Below the pieces are notes generated by a model. That model had not been told where the DNA came from, did no database searches, and worked only from the letters and a program-made list of their open reading frames with translations. The translations under genes and the position numbers were made by a program. Source: a virus. From it: DNA of 26,334 nucleotides. Below, one piece after another: positions 6,924-13,109 of this stretch (position 1 is the first letter of the stretch; the number at the start of each line of letters is the position of its first letter). The stretch spans positions 1-26,334 of IMG/VR virus record IMGVR_UViG_3300025030_000378; one strand, written 5' to 3'.

Positions 6924-6938
6924 GTTCCACCTCCGCGC
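6915..6938. repeat. 24-bp gene-junction repeat, copy 2
   Basis: Identical to 5695-5718. Both copies supply the ribosome site and start codon of one gene and the last codons of the preceding one, although the flanking genes are not similar. Confidence 0.85.
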
Positions 6939-7134
6939 GTATCACGGCCACCGCGCGCTCTCCAGCCTCGGCTGCTGCCTCGGGCGTGGCGAAACCATGC
7001 AACGCAATCTCCCGCGCGCCGAACGTCGCCTCAAACGACCACGTCTTGTCGCTGCCGTACCGAACGACCTCGCCCACGGCCGGGTTGTAGTACAGGCCGT
7101 CGTTCGCCCCGTCGTGCCACCCTGCGCGCTTCAC
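6916..7134 (-). CDS. Hypothetical protein, 72 aa
   Basis: GTG at 7134 overlaps the upstream TGA and follows AAGGAGG at seven bases, so the longer frame to 7404 is rejected. The sequence (AGWHDGANDGLYYNPAVGEV, then TWSFEATFG, then HGFATPEAAAEAGE) resembles a class of small phage proteins with a Trp/Tyr-rich beta sheet and a final ATPEAAA helix. Function unknown. Confidence 0.75.
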   Translation of the reverse strand: MKRAGWHDGANDGLYYNPAVGEVVRYGSDKTWSFEATFGAREIALHGFATPEAAAEAGERAVAVIRAEVERG

Positions 7135-7718
7135 CGTTCCACCTCCTTGCGCAGTTCGGGTGAGAGGGCGAACAGCGCGAAGAACGCCTGCCGTGCCGCA
7201 GACCGGCGCTCGGCAACGTCGTGCTGCTCCACGGCGAGAACGGCCCATCCAGTCCTCGCCACCGCCAGCAACTCCGCGCGTTCCGCGCGCAGCCGGCCCG
7301 CTTCGTCGTCGGCGGCGGTGAGGAGGGCGGGGGCGTATTCGCGCAGAGAGTGCGCGAATCGGCTCTCGGCAAGGATGCGGCGCTCCATCATGTCCAACAG
7401 GCACTCGCCGGGGCGCTGCGGTTCCGTCGCCTCGTCCAGCAGCGCGCGGAGTGCCTTCGTGTCGAGGTCAGTCGCCATCGGGAACCTCCTCACGCCATGC
7501 ACGCGCCGCAAGAACGCATCGGCGCAGTCGTGCGCGCGGTCGGCCACGAACTCGCCCGTCAGCGCCCCGGGGTTCGATGCGAACCCCTGCACCGCCGCGC
7601 GCGCAATCTCGCCCCACAGGGCGGCGCACGTCTCGCACTTGTCCTCGCGCGGATCGCGGTCGTCGCCGGGGTCCACGGCGGACAACCATGCGCCGCAGAA
7701 CTTGCAGCGGTCAGGCAT
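7131..7718 (-). CDS. Zinc-ribbon plus helical protein, 195 aa (possible internal second start)
   Basis: ATG at 7718 has GGAG seven bases upstream. Residues 5-30 form a zinc ribbon (CKFC, then CETC). From residue 81 a second, helical region starts MATDLDTKALRALLDEATE, with charged heptads (RLRAERAELLAVA). The internal Met codon at 7478 has a strong ribosome site of its own (GAGGAGG, six bases upstream), so a shorter 115-aa protein may also be made. Function unknown. Confidence 0.75.
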   Translation of the reverse strand: MPDRCKFCGAWLSAVDPGDDRDPREDKCETCAALWGEIARAAVQGFASNPGALTGEFVADRAHDCADAFLRRVHGVRRFPMATDLDTKALRALLDEATEPQRPGECLLDMMERRILAESRFAHSLREYAPALLTAADDEAGRLRAERAELLAVARTGWAVLAVEQHDVAERRSAARQAFFALFALSPELRKEVER

Positions 7719-7965
7719 CACGAATCTCCAACGTCTCGGACTCGAAACAACCCATCGCGCCACGGTCCCCGAACACACGCCCGCTGTCGCCGTCCGCGTG
7801 CCGGACGTACAGCGGGATCTCGGGTGCCTCCGGGTCCTCCGCGCCGACCCGCGTGACGATGCACGGCCCCCCCGTCCAGTTGCCCCCCCCCGCCTCCGTC
7901 ACGACGCGGTCGCCCCGCTTCACGAGTCCCTTGTCCACGGCTTCGCGCACGGTCATGGTCTTCAT
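7711..7965 (-). CDS. Hypothetical protein containing G9 and G7 tracts, 84 aa
   Basis: The ATG overlaps the upstream TGA by 4 bp. It begins MKTMTVREAVDKGLVKRGDR, like the start of the 2495-2848 protein. The following part (about residues 20-80) looks like a small beta barrel (RVVTEAGGGNWTGGP). The minus strand carries runs of nine and seven G (plus-strand C runs 7883-7891 and 7867-7873), so slippage could shift the frame. Not recognised. Confidence 0.72.
   Translation of the reverse strand: MKTMTVREAVDKGLVKRGDRVVTEAGGGNWTGGPCIVTRVGAEDPEAPEIPLYVRHADGDSGRVFGDRGAMGCFESETLEIRDA
7867..7891. repeat. Paired homopolymer tracts (C7 and C9 on plus strand)
   Basis: C7 at 7867-7873 and C9 at 7883-7891, only nine bases apart, inside a coding gene. 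These are the longest homopolymers I saw in the window. They may be a slippage site, or a place where the sequence itself is less reliable. Confidence 0.8.
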
Positions 7966-8351
7966 GGGTTCTCCTTCACGCCACAGGCCAGAGCGGCGCG
8001 GTCACGGCCATCCAACTCGGGGTCAACGGCGGTGTAACAACGTGCGTACATGTCCACCGCACACTCAGGGTCTACGCCAGCAAGTGCGAACCAAAACCGA
8101 AGGTCGCAAAGACCGAGCCGCGAGTTCATCTCCATCAGTGCGTGCGGAACACCCGCACGCGCGTCGATGATCCACTGCCGCAACACAGCTGACGCCAACT
8201 CTTGACACGCCTCCGGGTCGAACGGCGCAGCGTCCTTCTCTGCGCACTCTAGGTGGTAGCGAACACCGCGCGCGGCGCCACCGCACACAGGGCAGATCTC
8301 GTCCCGGCTGCGCCGACGCGCAGTGTCCGTCTCTGCACGAAAACGCGCCAC
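7962..8351 (-). CDS. Hypothetical protein with C2HC zinc knuckle, 129 aa
   Basis: GTG at 8351 follows a GAAGGGG stretch at eight bases; GTG at 8396 is also in frame but overlaps the upstream gene by 44 bp. Residues 20-36 carry CPVCGGAARGVRYHLEC, a compact C-x2-C...H-x2-C zinc finger. The rest is mainly helical (QELASAVLRQWIIDARAG, then LRFWFALAGVDPECAVDMY). Function unknown. Confidence 0.7.
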   Translation of the reverse strand: MARFRAETDTARRRSRDEICPVCGGAARGVRYHLECAEKDAAPFDPEACQELASAVLRQWIIDARAGVPHALMEMNSRLGLCDLRFWFALAGVDPECAVDMYARCYTAVDPELDGRDRAALACGVKENP

Positions 8352-8352
8352 G

Positions 8353-8613
8353 TCACCGACCCCTTCGGCGCTCAAAAGCGAGCACCGCTGTGACACCTGC
8401 GGTCAGCGCGTTGCGAAACGTGCCATCTGGCTCAGGCATCCCCCGACAACAAGCTGCGGCGCAGTACGCACGCCAAAACGCGGCGAACGTGTCGCGGGAC
8501 ACCGCGCCGTGGAATTCACACGCAACAAGCACCTCGCCGTCAGCGTCCACGATGCAGTTGCAGTCACGTGCGAGCGTTGCAAGGCGGCCGGGCGTGCTGG
8601 GCTCGCGCCTCAC
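8353..8613 (-). CDS. Hypothetical Cys-rich protein, 86 aa
   Basis: GTG at 8613 makes a GTGA overlap with the upstream stop. Cys are scattered rather than in ribbon pairs (CNC near 18-20, CEF, then YCAAACC near 55-61), and the middle contains FHGAVSRDTFAAFWRAYC. A C-terminal helix ends in RRRGR. The ORF extends to 8640, but the internal start fits the local overlap pattern. Not recognised. Confidence 0.6.
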   Translation of the reverse strand: MRREPSTPGRLATLARDCNCIVDADGEVLVACEFHGAVSRDTFAAFWRAYCAAACCRGMPEPDGTFRNALTAGVTAVLAFERRRGR

Positions 8614-8849
8614 GGGTCCACCGAACACGCGAAACGCCACGCGTGCAACACCGCCTCAACGCACTCGGCGCTCGCCGCCATGCCCGCCACACTTTCGCTG
8701 CGACAGGCCATCGCCGCACGCTCGCCGCTAGTGAGTGCGGCGAAACGCGTCTCGCGCGCGAGGATGACACGCTCGACCGACCAGACGAACGTAGTGAGCG
8801 CAGCGACAAGCATAAGCCCCTGCACAGCTAACACACCCATACGCGTCAT
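8610..8849 (-). CDS. Small membrane-anchored protein, 79 aa
   Basis: ATG at 8849 overlaps the upstream TGA (ATGA) and follows GGAGGGGGTC. Residues 4-23 form one hydrophobic helix (MGVLAVQGLMLVAALTTFVW), followed by a charged helical soluble part with two Cys, predicted cytoplasmic or periplasmic. Function unknown. Confidence 0.65.
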   Translation of the reverse strand: MTRMGVLAVQGLMLVAALTTFVWSVERVILARETRFAALTSGERAAMACRSESVAGMAASAECVEAVLHAWRFACSVDP

Positions 8850-9025
8850 GACCCCCTCCACAACGTCGCGCCAAGCGCTGCGCCGCTCGGACACAGCGCG
8901 GCGAGTCCGCCAAGAGCGAGTGGCATGTTGTCGGTCGCCACGCCGCCGATGACGAACCCGCCAGACACGAGCAGCAGCGCCAATGCCGCCATCGTCGCTG
9001 TGGGGTGTGGAAACAAGGGGTCCAC
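8846..9025 (-). CDS. Small membrane protein, 59 aa
   Basis: GTG at 9025 is chosen because GAGGAG lies five bases upstream; in-frame starts further out (9067) would sit right against a hairpin and have no ribosome site. Two hydrophobic helices (about residues 11-29 and 31-53) with almost no loops suggest a bare membrane hairpin. It is the first gene after the largest gap in the window. Confidence 0.6.
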   Translation of the reverse strand: MDPLFPHPTATMAALALLLVSGGFVIGGVATDNMPLALGGLAALCPSGAALGATLWRGS

Positions 9026-9068
9026 AACGTCTCCTCGCGGTCGGGCTTGGAACGACCGCTGCCGCATT

Positions 9069-9096
9069 AGCACGAGCGCCCGAAAGCGCCCGTGCT
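9069..9096 (-). terminator. Strong hairpin in the largest intergenic gap; possible terminator without U-tract
   Basis: An 11-bp inverted repeat with one G.U pair (read on the minus strand: AGCACGGGCGC, loop TTTCGG, GCGCTCGTGCT) lies between the stop at 9107 and the next start at 9025. There is no T-run after it on either strand, so it may be a pause or processing site rather than a classic terminator. Confidence 0.5.
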
Positions 9097-9106
9097 CCTC
9101 TGCTTG

Positions 9107-9343
9107 CTAACGCGGCCAAAGCCGCTTACAGGCGCCATCTGCCTGTGCGTCTTTCCTAGCCGCATGGGCTTGCATAGAAAGCGGCCGCAGAGGCGGACCG
9201 CGACACCGAAGCCCCGTCCAGAGCGGTTCCCAGCACGGCAGCAGGACAGCGAGGGGGTTACTCGCCTCTGGAACGCGCGGGAGGGCTCCCGCCGCCGTGT
9301 AGGCCTCGCTCTGGACGAGGCAGATATCAAAGTCGAAAAACAT
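9107..9343 (-). CDS. Hypothetical protein, 78 aa
   Basis: ATG at 9343 lies two bases after the upstream TAG with only a weak ribosome site, so translation probably depends on coupling. It starts MFFDFDICLVQSEAYTAAGA and ends in a basic, Cys-containing region (GACKRLWPR). It is the last gene before the hairpin gap. The competing frame 9067-9330 has an arginine-rich shadow composition. Moderate support only. Confidence 0.45.
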   Translation of the reverse strand: MFFDFDICLVQSEAYTAAGALPRVPEASNPLAVLLPCWEPLWTGLRCRGPPLRPLSMQAHAARKDAQADGACKRLWPR

Positions 9344-9345
9344 AG

Positions 9346-9552
9346 CTACCGGACGCGCCGAAATAGCGCGGGTTGCACAGGTGCGCGCGAGGCTTTGTCG
9401 AACGCGAGCGAAAGGGACGCGGCCGACGCACTGCGCGTGTCGCTTGTGTCGAGCGCCTCGATCTGAACACGCCACACACCGGCAAGACACTCGAACACGA
9501 TACGGACGTCACCGGCGGCAGCGACGCTAACCATCGCCTCATCGAGCCCCAT
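9346..9552 (-). CDS. Hypothetical protein, 68 aa
   Basis: ATG at 9552 follows GGAG at six bases. The first half reads as beta strands (MVSVAAAGDVRIVFECLAGV, then WRVQIEAL), followed by a Ser/Ala-rich stretch and a basic tail. It overlaps the preceding gene by 14 bp. Function unknown. Confidence 0.55.
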   Translation of the reverse strand: MGLDEAMVSVAAAGDVRIVFECLAGVWRVQIEALDTSDTRSASAASLSLAFDKASRAPVQPALFRRVR

Positions 9553-9694
9553 CGCCCTCTCCGATCTCCACAACCGCCTCGCCGCTGTCGCTCGCCACGA
9601 TCTTGCCGACCTGCTGGCACAACTGCACGCATCTGTCCGTGCGCGTGCGAATGTAGCCGAGCATCAGCAGCAGCACCGCCGCGAGCAGCATCAC
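9539..9694 (-). CDS. Small membrane protein, 51 aa
   Basis: A hydrophobic N-terminal helix (MLLAAVLLLMLGYI) is followed by a short soluble tail with two Cys and acidic residues. GTG at 9694 gives the usual GTGA overlap. ATG at 9772, in the same frame and with AAAGGAG eight bases upstream, would add 26 residues but overlap the neighbour by 82 bp; both starts are possible. Predicted one-helix inner-membrane protein, role unknown. Confidence 0.55.
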   Translation of the reverse strand: MMLLAAVLLLMLGYIRTRTDRCVQLCQQVGKIVASDSGEAVVEIGEGDGAR

Positions 9695-10176
9695 GTTGCA
9701 AACCAGGAGCCCGCTGGCGCGAGAAGCGTGCGAACAGGACCCCTCGCCAACACCGCCGTCACGTCCACGCATCGCTCGTTCTCCTTTGTCAGCCGCTCGC
9801 CGTCGAGAACTGCGGCAAGCGCAAGTCGGCACACGATGCTCCCTGTCTCCTGCTCGTCGATGATGCGCTCGACCTCGCGCTTCGCCGACGCGAGAAACGC
9901 AGCGCGAGAGCAGCCGAGCAGCGGCTCAACCTCCTCGCGCCGCGCGTAGTAGCGCACGGCGACGACGAGGCGGACGAGATCGCCGTCTCGCCCGCGCGGC
10001 AGCGCGCGGCCGCCGAGTGTGCGTTCGCACAGACACGTAGAGCACAACCCCACACGCCGCTTGCCGTCCATCGGCACGTCGAGCAGACGCTCGGCGCTGC
10101 CGCACAAGTTGCACGGCGCGTCCGGCATCCCCAACAAGCTGCGCGACAACGGCAGCCGCACCTTCCGCTTCCCCAT
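9691..10176 (-). CDS. Zinc-ribbon protein, 161 aa
   Basis: Residues 22-50 hold CNLC and CSTC pairs, a zinc ribbon, followed by an acidic/basic helical part (EVEPLLGCSRAAFLASAKRE) and a region ending GSWFAT. ATG at 10176 has no clear ribosome site and lies only five bases from the repeated two-part motif at 10181-10211, so the message might start very close to the start codon if that motif is a promoter. Function unknown. Confidence 0.7.
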   Translation of the reverse strand: MGKRKVRLPLSRSLLGMPDAPCNLCGSAERLLDVPMDGKRRVGLCSTCLCERTLGGRALPRGRDGDLVRLVVAVRYYARREEVEPLLGCSRAAFLASAKREVERIIDEQETGSIVCRLALAAVLDGERLTKENERCVDVTAVLARGPVRTLLAPAGSWFAT

Positions 10177-10180
10177 GTCA

Positions 10181-10211
10181 CACGTATTCTGCGGGTCGCG
10201 GCAAACCTACG
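10181..10211 (-). promoter_or_regulatory. Two-part repeated motif, copy 1 (candidate phage promoter)
   Basis: On the plus strand CACGTATTCTGCG is followed after nine bases by AAACCTACG. The same CACGYATTCTGCG block and RAACYT block, with identical spacing, occur at 19373 and 23146. It lies in a 30-bp gap just upstream of the start at 10176. Function is inferred from recurrence and position. Confidence 0.45.
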
Positions 10212-10452
10212 CCTGATCCGCAGCGAGCAGCAGAGTGATGATGCCGCAGTCGCTAACAGCGATCTCGACGCCGGACATCGCAGGGTTCTCGGGCATCCCG
10301 CAGTCGCGCAGCAAGCGGTAGAACACGCGCGGCGGCAGCGTCACCGACTTCGGCGGCGCGCCGTTCGCCTCAACGAACTCGTGCGCCGTGCGCGCAATAA
10401 ACACGAGCGGTGGCTCGCCGGGACGAGGCAACGACCTGACCGGCTTCGTCAT
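10207..10452 (-). CDS. Hypothetical protein, 81 aa
   Basis: ATG at 10452 follows GAGGAG at four bases, partly overlapping the upstream TAG. It starts MTKPVRSLPRPGEPPLVFIA and has a helical middle (PPRVFYRLLRDCGMPENPA) and a beta-rich C-terminus (VEIAVSDCGIITLLLA). The longer frame to 10632 overlaps the neighbour. Not recognised. Confidence 0.68.
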   Translation of the reverse strand: MTKPVRSLPRPGEPPLVFIARTAHEFVEANGAPPKSVTLPPRVFYRLLRDCGMPENPAMSGVEIAVSDCGIITLLLAADQA

Positions 10453-10453
10453 G

Positions 10454-10666
10454 CTACTCCTCTGCGCGCGACGGCGGGACGAGTTCGTCGCCCTCCGCGC
10501 GTTCAACGCAGAACTTCGTGTCGTGTACCCACGCGCCAACGATCCGCACAACCTCATCACCGGGCTCAACAGGGTCGCCGCACGCGAGGCACTGCGCGGC
10601 AATGCGCGCACGCGCCCTCGGGTAGCGACCACGAGCCATCTGCCGCAGCATGTCTTCGTGATTCAT
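10454..10666 (-). CDS. Small zinc-finger protein, paralogue of upstream gene, 70 aa
   Basis: The core CLACGDPVEPGDEVV...WVHDTKFC (about residues 26-53) fits a C-x2-C...H-x4-C zinc site. The same QC-x2-C...GD...WVHDT layout occurs in the upstream protein (10663-11004), so the two are probably tandem paralogues. ATG overlaps the upstream TGA by 4 bp. Function unknown; a nucleic-acid or protein-binding role is possible. Confidence 0.72.
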   Translation of the reverse strand: MNHEDMLRQMARGRYPRARARIAAQCLACGDPVEPGDEVVRIVGAWVHDTKFCVERAEGDELVPPSRAEE

Positions 10667-11004
10667 CGCACGTCGAAGTCGAGTGCCGCGGCAAGCGCGG
10701 TCTCGTGCTCCGTTTCTTCCTCATCGTCACACTCGGTTTCGGGCGACACGGCCCCGGTGCCTTCAGCTGCGTGCGTGAGCGCAGCCCACTCGGCCGCTTC
10801 GAGGTCTTCGGGCGTGTCGTGAACCCACACCCTCGGTTCGACGCACACGATGGCATCGCCCTTGACGATGGCGCCTTTGCACGCTGAACACTGGCGCGGA
10901 AAACGCGCCACACCCCGGCGGCGCACAGTAGCGCGCGGAGGGCGCACCACGTCCGTTGGCAGTGGTGGAAACAGCGTGTCGTCAACTTGTGCCCGCGCAC
11001 TCAA
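10663..11004 (-). CDS. Zinc-finger-like protein with acidic tail, 113 aa
   Basis: After a basic N-terminus (RPPRATVRRRGVARFPR) residues 39-65 read CSACKGAIVKGDAIV...VWVHD, matching the next gene downstream but lacking its final Cys (WVHDTPED instead of WVHDTKFC). The C-terminus is strongly acidic (ETECDDEEETEHETA). The start is uncertain: TTG at 11004 (GAGG nine bases upstream) overlaps the previous gene by 23 bp; GTG further in is also possible. Confidence 0.6.
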   Translation of the reverse strand: MSARAQVDDTLFPPLPTDVVRPPRATVRRRGVARFPRQCSACKGAIVKGDAIVCVEPRVWVHDTPEDLEAAEWAALTHAAEGTGAVSPETECDDEEETEHETALAAALDFDVR

Positions 11005-11233
11005 CTTCTTCGACCTCGCAAAGCGTCACACCCTTGCCGATGATAGCAAACACCGGGCGGCTCGTGATCTTCCCGACCGCCGCCGAGATGCTGCTCAACG
11101 CGGCGGGGCTAACGGGGTGGTCCGCTTCCACGACCACGACGAGCGCGCGGTCGAACTGCTCGTGGAGGCGAATCGTCGTTTCGCCGACCTGTTCGCGCTT
11201 CGCGTCGAGTGCCTTGACCCGGTACGTCTTCAC
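10982..11233 (-). CDS. Hypothetical protein, 83 aa
   Basis: GTG at 11233 overlaps the resolvase-like gene's TGA (GTGA). Alternating charged and hydrophobic strands (KTYRVKALDAKREQVGETTI, then RALVVVVEAD, then KITSRPVFAIIGKGV) suggest a small alpha/beta fold. Soluble. It follows a nuclease gene directly, but there is no sequence evidence that they work together. Confidence 0.7.
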   Translation of the reverse strand: MKTYRVKALDAKREQVGETTIRLHEQFDRALVVVVEADHPVSPAALSSISAAVGKITSRPVFAIIGKGVTLCEVEEVECAGTS

Positions 11234-11670
11234 GGCTTCTCCAACCCGCGCTCCACACGCGCGGCCTTGACGGTTTCAAGGGACAGCACCTTGACGGTGC
11301 GTGCGTTGCCGAACCCGCTGCACAGCGCGAGCGCAGGCGCGGCCAGCGCGAGCAACAGAAACAAATCGTCGGCGCGCAGCACAGCAACGGCCTCGCCGTT
11401 GTCCCGGCGGCACACGGCCACAGGCAAACGGTCGTGCGTGCTGTTGTCGTTGACCGCCTGCCGCAACGCGCCCTCGTAAGTGAACGACTTTCCGGTCTTG
11501 ACCTCGATGTGGTAGTCGCGCAGGTCCTCGCCGAAGATGTCACCACCCTCCTGCTTGCCTGTACGCGACTGCGAGAGGTTGCGCCGCGCGTCAAGGAAGC
11601 CGAACGTGCGCAGTCGCTCCGAGATGTCGCGCTCGCCCTTCGCGCCTTTGCGCCTCGACCGCGCGCCCAT
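11230..11670 (-). CDS. PD-(D/E)XK nuclease, Holliday-junction-resolvase-like, 146 aa
   Basis: The N-terminal half fits the archaeal Hjc-type/PD-(D/E)XK fold: GAKGERDISERL with Glu 13, then GGDIFG with Asp 44, then YHIEVKTG with Glu 56 and Lys 58. These match the E...D...ExK catalytic set of small junction-cutting endonucleases. A hydrophobic stretch near residues 97-117 (LFLLLALAAPALAL) is unusual for a resolvase. ATG at 11670 has GGAG seven bases upstream; GTG at 11673 is an alternative. Resolving recombination intermediates would suit the RecA/UvsY set upstream; a more general nuclease role cannot be excluded. Confidence 0.75.
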   Translation of the reverse strand: MGARSRRKGAKGERDISERLRTFGFLDARRNLSQSRTGKQEGGDIFGEDLRDYHIEVKTGKSFTYEGALRQAVNDNSTHDRLPVAVCRRDNGEAVAVLRADDLFLLLALAAPALALCSGFGNARTVKVLSLETVKAARVERGLEKP

Positions 11671-12014
11671 CACAGCACTCCGACAGCGTGCGCGAACGCG
11701 CGAAGAACCAGCGCGAGCGACACGCACGCGAAGATCGTCACGACTGCGGTGAGCACCTGTGTGGCAACCGCCACGCCTTCTCGAAGCGTGACGTTGGGGC
11801 GAAACGCGTGACGCTCGTAGGTCGTAACGGCCACCGTCACCAGCCACACCCACCCGCACCACGACGCGACGCCCGACGCCGCTGTGGCGGTCGCCACGGC
11901 GAACTCGACAAACGGCGACACGCGCGCAAGCCGTGGCAGTGGAACGAAGATGTTGGACACCGCGTACAGCACCCAAACGAGCAGCACGCCCAGCACGATC
12001 ACTTCGACGGACAT
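11670..12014 (-). CDS. Membrane protein, 114 aa
   Basis: Three to four hydrophobic helices (about residues 3-22, 32-60 in one long or two short segments, and 84-108) with short loops. ATG at 12014 has GAGG eight bases upstream; GTG at 12002 would give the common GTGA overlap. It lies between a Cas4-like nuclease and a resolvase-like nuclease. Why a membrane protein should be in this cluster is unclear; membrane attachment of the replication site is one speculative idea. Confidence 0.7.
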   Translation of the reverse strand: MSVEVIVLGVLLVWVLYAVSNIFVPLPRLARVSPFVEFAVATATAASGVASWCGWVWLVTVAVTTYERHAFRPNVTLREGVAVATQVLTAVVTIFACVSLALVLRAFAHAVGVL

Positions 12015-12823
12015 GGCAATGACCTCGGGCCCGTGAACGCCGGGCAGAACGAACGCACCTGACACCAACGACACTTGTCCCCCGGCACCGCAGGATAGCC
12101 CTCTTGCGAGTACCGCAACAACCTGGCGTCGGCGTCGTCGCACGCCGCGGTGATCGAACGCACGGCGGCTGCGCAGTCAGTAAGCGTCTCCGCGCGTGCG
12201 TCCCACTGCGACCCGGCAAGCACGATCACCATCGCCGCCGCCTTGTTGTGACCGCGCGCAACAGCGGCGAGGCACGCGTAGGCGCTCGACTGCGTGATGC
12301 CCGCCTCCCAGCGATCCGGCGTGAACGACTCGACCCGCGAGGCGGTCATAGTCTTGTAGTCAGCCGCCACGAGCACACCGTCTTCGCGTGTGCCGAGCAG
12401 GTCGATGAAACCGACGTACCGCGCGCCCTCGGTCCACGCGAAGCCGCCGCGTTCGTGCCCTACTCCGGCGTTCGGCCCGAGCAGCACGACCCCGGTCGCG
12501 TCGAGCGCCACGGGCACCTCAGCGCGCCGCGCGCGCAGCCCCATGACGATCTTCGCCACGACCTGCGAGACAGCGGGGTAGAAGCGCAGCACGCTCTTGC
12601 GGTCGATCTTCCGCTTGTCCGCCTCGTCCGCCAACGTTCGGCGCACGATGGCGTCAACAGACGACAACGACGTCTGCGACACCGCGGCCTCGAACGCGGC
12701 GTGGACCGCGCTGCCCGCCTCCATCGCAGTAGACGGCGGCGGCTTCACGCCGAGAACGTACTCGTACTCGTACTGCTTCGGGCACTTGAGCGTCTGCAAG
12801 CGACTGTATGACCACCGGTTCAT
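11999..12823 (-). CDS. Cas4/RecB-type Fe-S exonuclease, 274 aa
   Basis: All motifs of the RecB-like PD-(D/E)XK family are visible: GSAVH with His 41 followed by Glu 45, Asp 141 (GFIDLLG), Asp 155-Tyr-Lys 157 (ADYKT), and QSSAY with Gln 178. Cys 14 near the N-terminus and Cys 251, 254 and 260 near the C-terminus (CRWCQVRSFC) fit the split four-cysteine iron-sulfur clamp of Cas4 and AddB. These proteins degrade single-stranded or end DNA. There is no cas1, cas2 or repeat array nearby, so a phage recombination role, next to SbcCD and the recombinase, is the likely one. ATG overlaps the upstream TGA by 4 bp. Confidence 0.85.
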   Translation of the reverse strand: MNRWSYSRLQTLKCPKQYEYEYVLGVKPPPSTAMEAGSAVHAAFEAAVSQTSLSSVDAIVRRTLADEADKRKIDRKSVLRFYPAVSQVVAKIVMGLRARRAEVPVALDATGVVLLGPNAGVGHERGGFAWTEGARYVGFIDLLGTREDGVLVAADYKTMTASRVESFTPDRWEAGITQSSAYACLAAVARGHNKAAAMVIVLAGSQWDARAETLTDCAAAVRSITAACDDADARLLRYSQEGYPAVPGDKCRWCQVRSFCPAFTGPRSLPCPSK

Positions 12824-13107
12824 CTACGCCTCACGCGCGGCTCGGCCGCCTCTGCGATCTTCTCCCACGCGACCTGCTCGTGCAGCGCCTCGACGCACTC
12901 CGCGCACACCGGGAACTTCTCGGCGTCCCGCAGTCCTTGCACCCCGATGTCGAACCAGCACCACCACACAGACCCGCCATGCGGAATCTGCTGCGCACAC
13001 TGCTGGCACTGCGTGTAATGCCCCTTCACGCCCTCGGCGAACCGCGGTACACGCAGTGGAGCGTTGCCACTCGTCACGCCGCGTAGAATGTCGCCCGCTG
13101 TCGGCAC
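12820..13107 (-). CDS. Zinc-finger protein, 95 aa
   Basis: Residues 34-71 contain CQQC and CAEC pairs with a WWCWFD stretch between them, giving a treble-clef or ribbon-like zinc site. It starts MPTAGDILRGVTSGN (GTG codon at 13107, two bases after the upstream TAG) and ends in a basic tail (EPRVRRR). It sits between the SbcC-like and Cas4-like genes and could be an accessory protein for them; this is inference from position only. Confidence 0.7.
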   Translation of the reverse strand: MPTAGDILRGVTSGNAPLRVPRFAEGVKGHYTQCQQCAQQIPHGGSVWWCWFDIGVQGLRDAEKFPVCAECVEALHEQVAWEKIAEAAEPRVRRR

Positions 13108-13109
13108 GG

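Noticed and set aside
9373-10887. Long plus-strand open frame (504 codons), and similar long ones at 14064-15611 and 3843-5273
   Set aside because: They lie opposite well-supported minus-strand genes, run across many gene boundaries, and translate into Arg/Ala/His-rich sequence without motifs: antisense shadows caused by high G+C.
11999-12823. Cas4-like gene as a sign of a CRISPR-Cas locus
   Set aside because: No cas1, cas2 or other cas gene and no repeat-spacer array is present; the neighbours are phage recombination genes.
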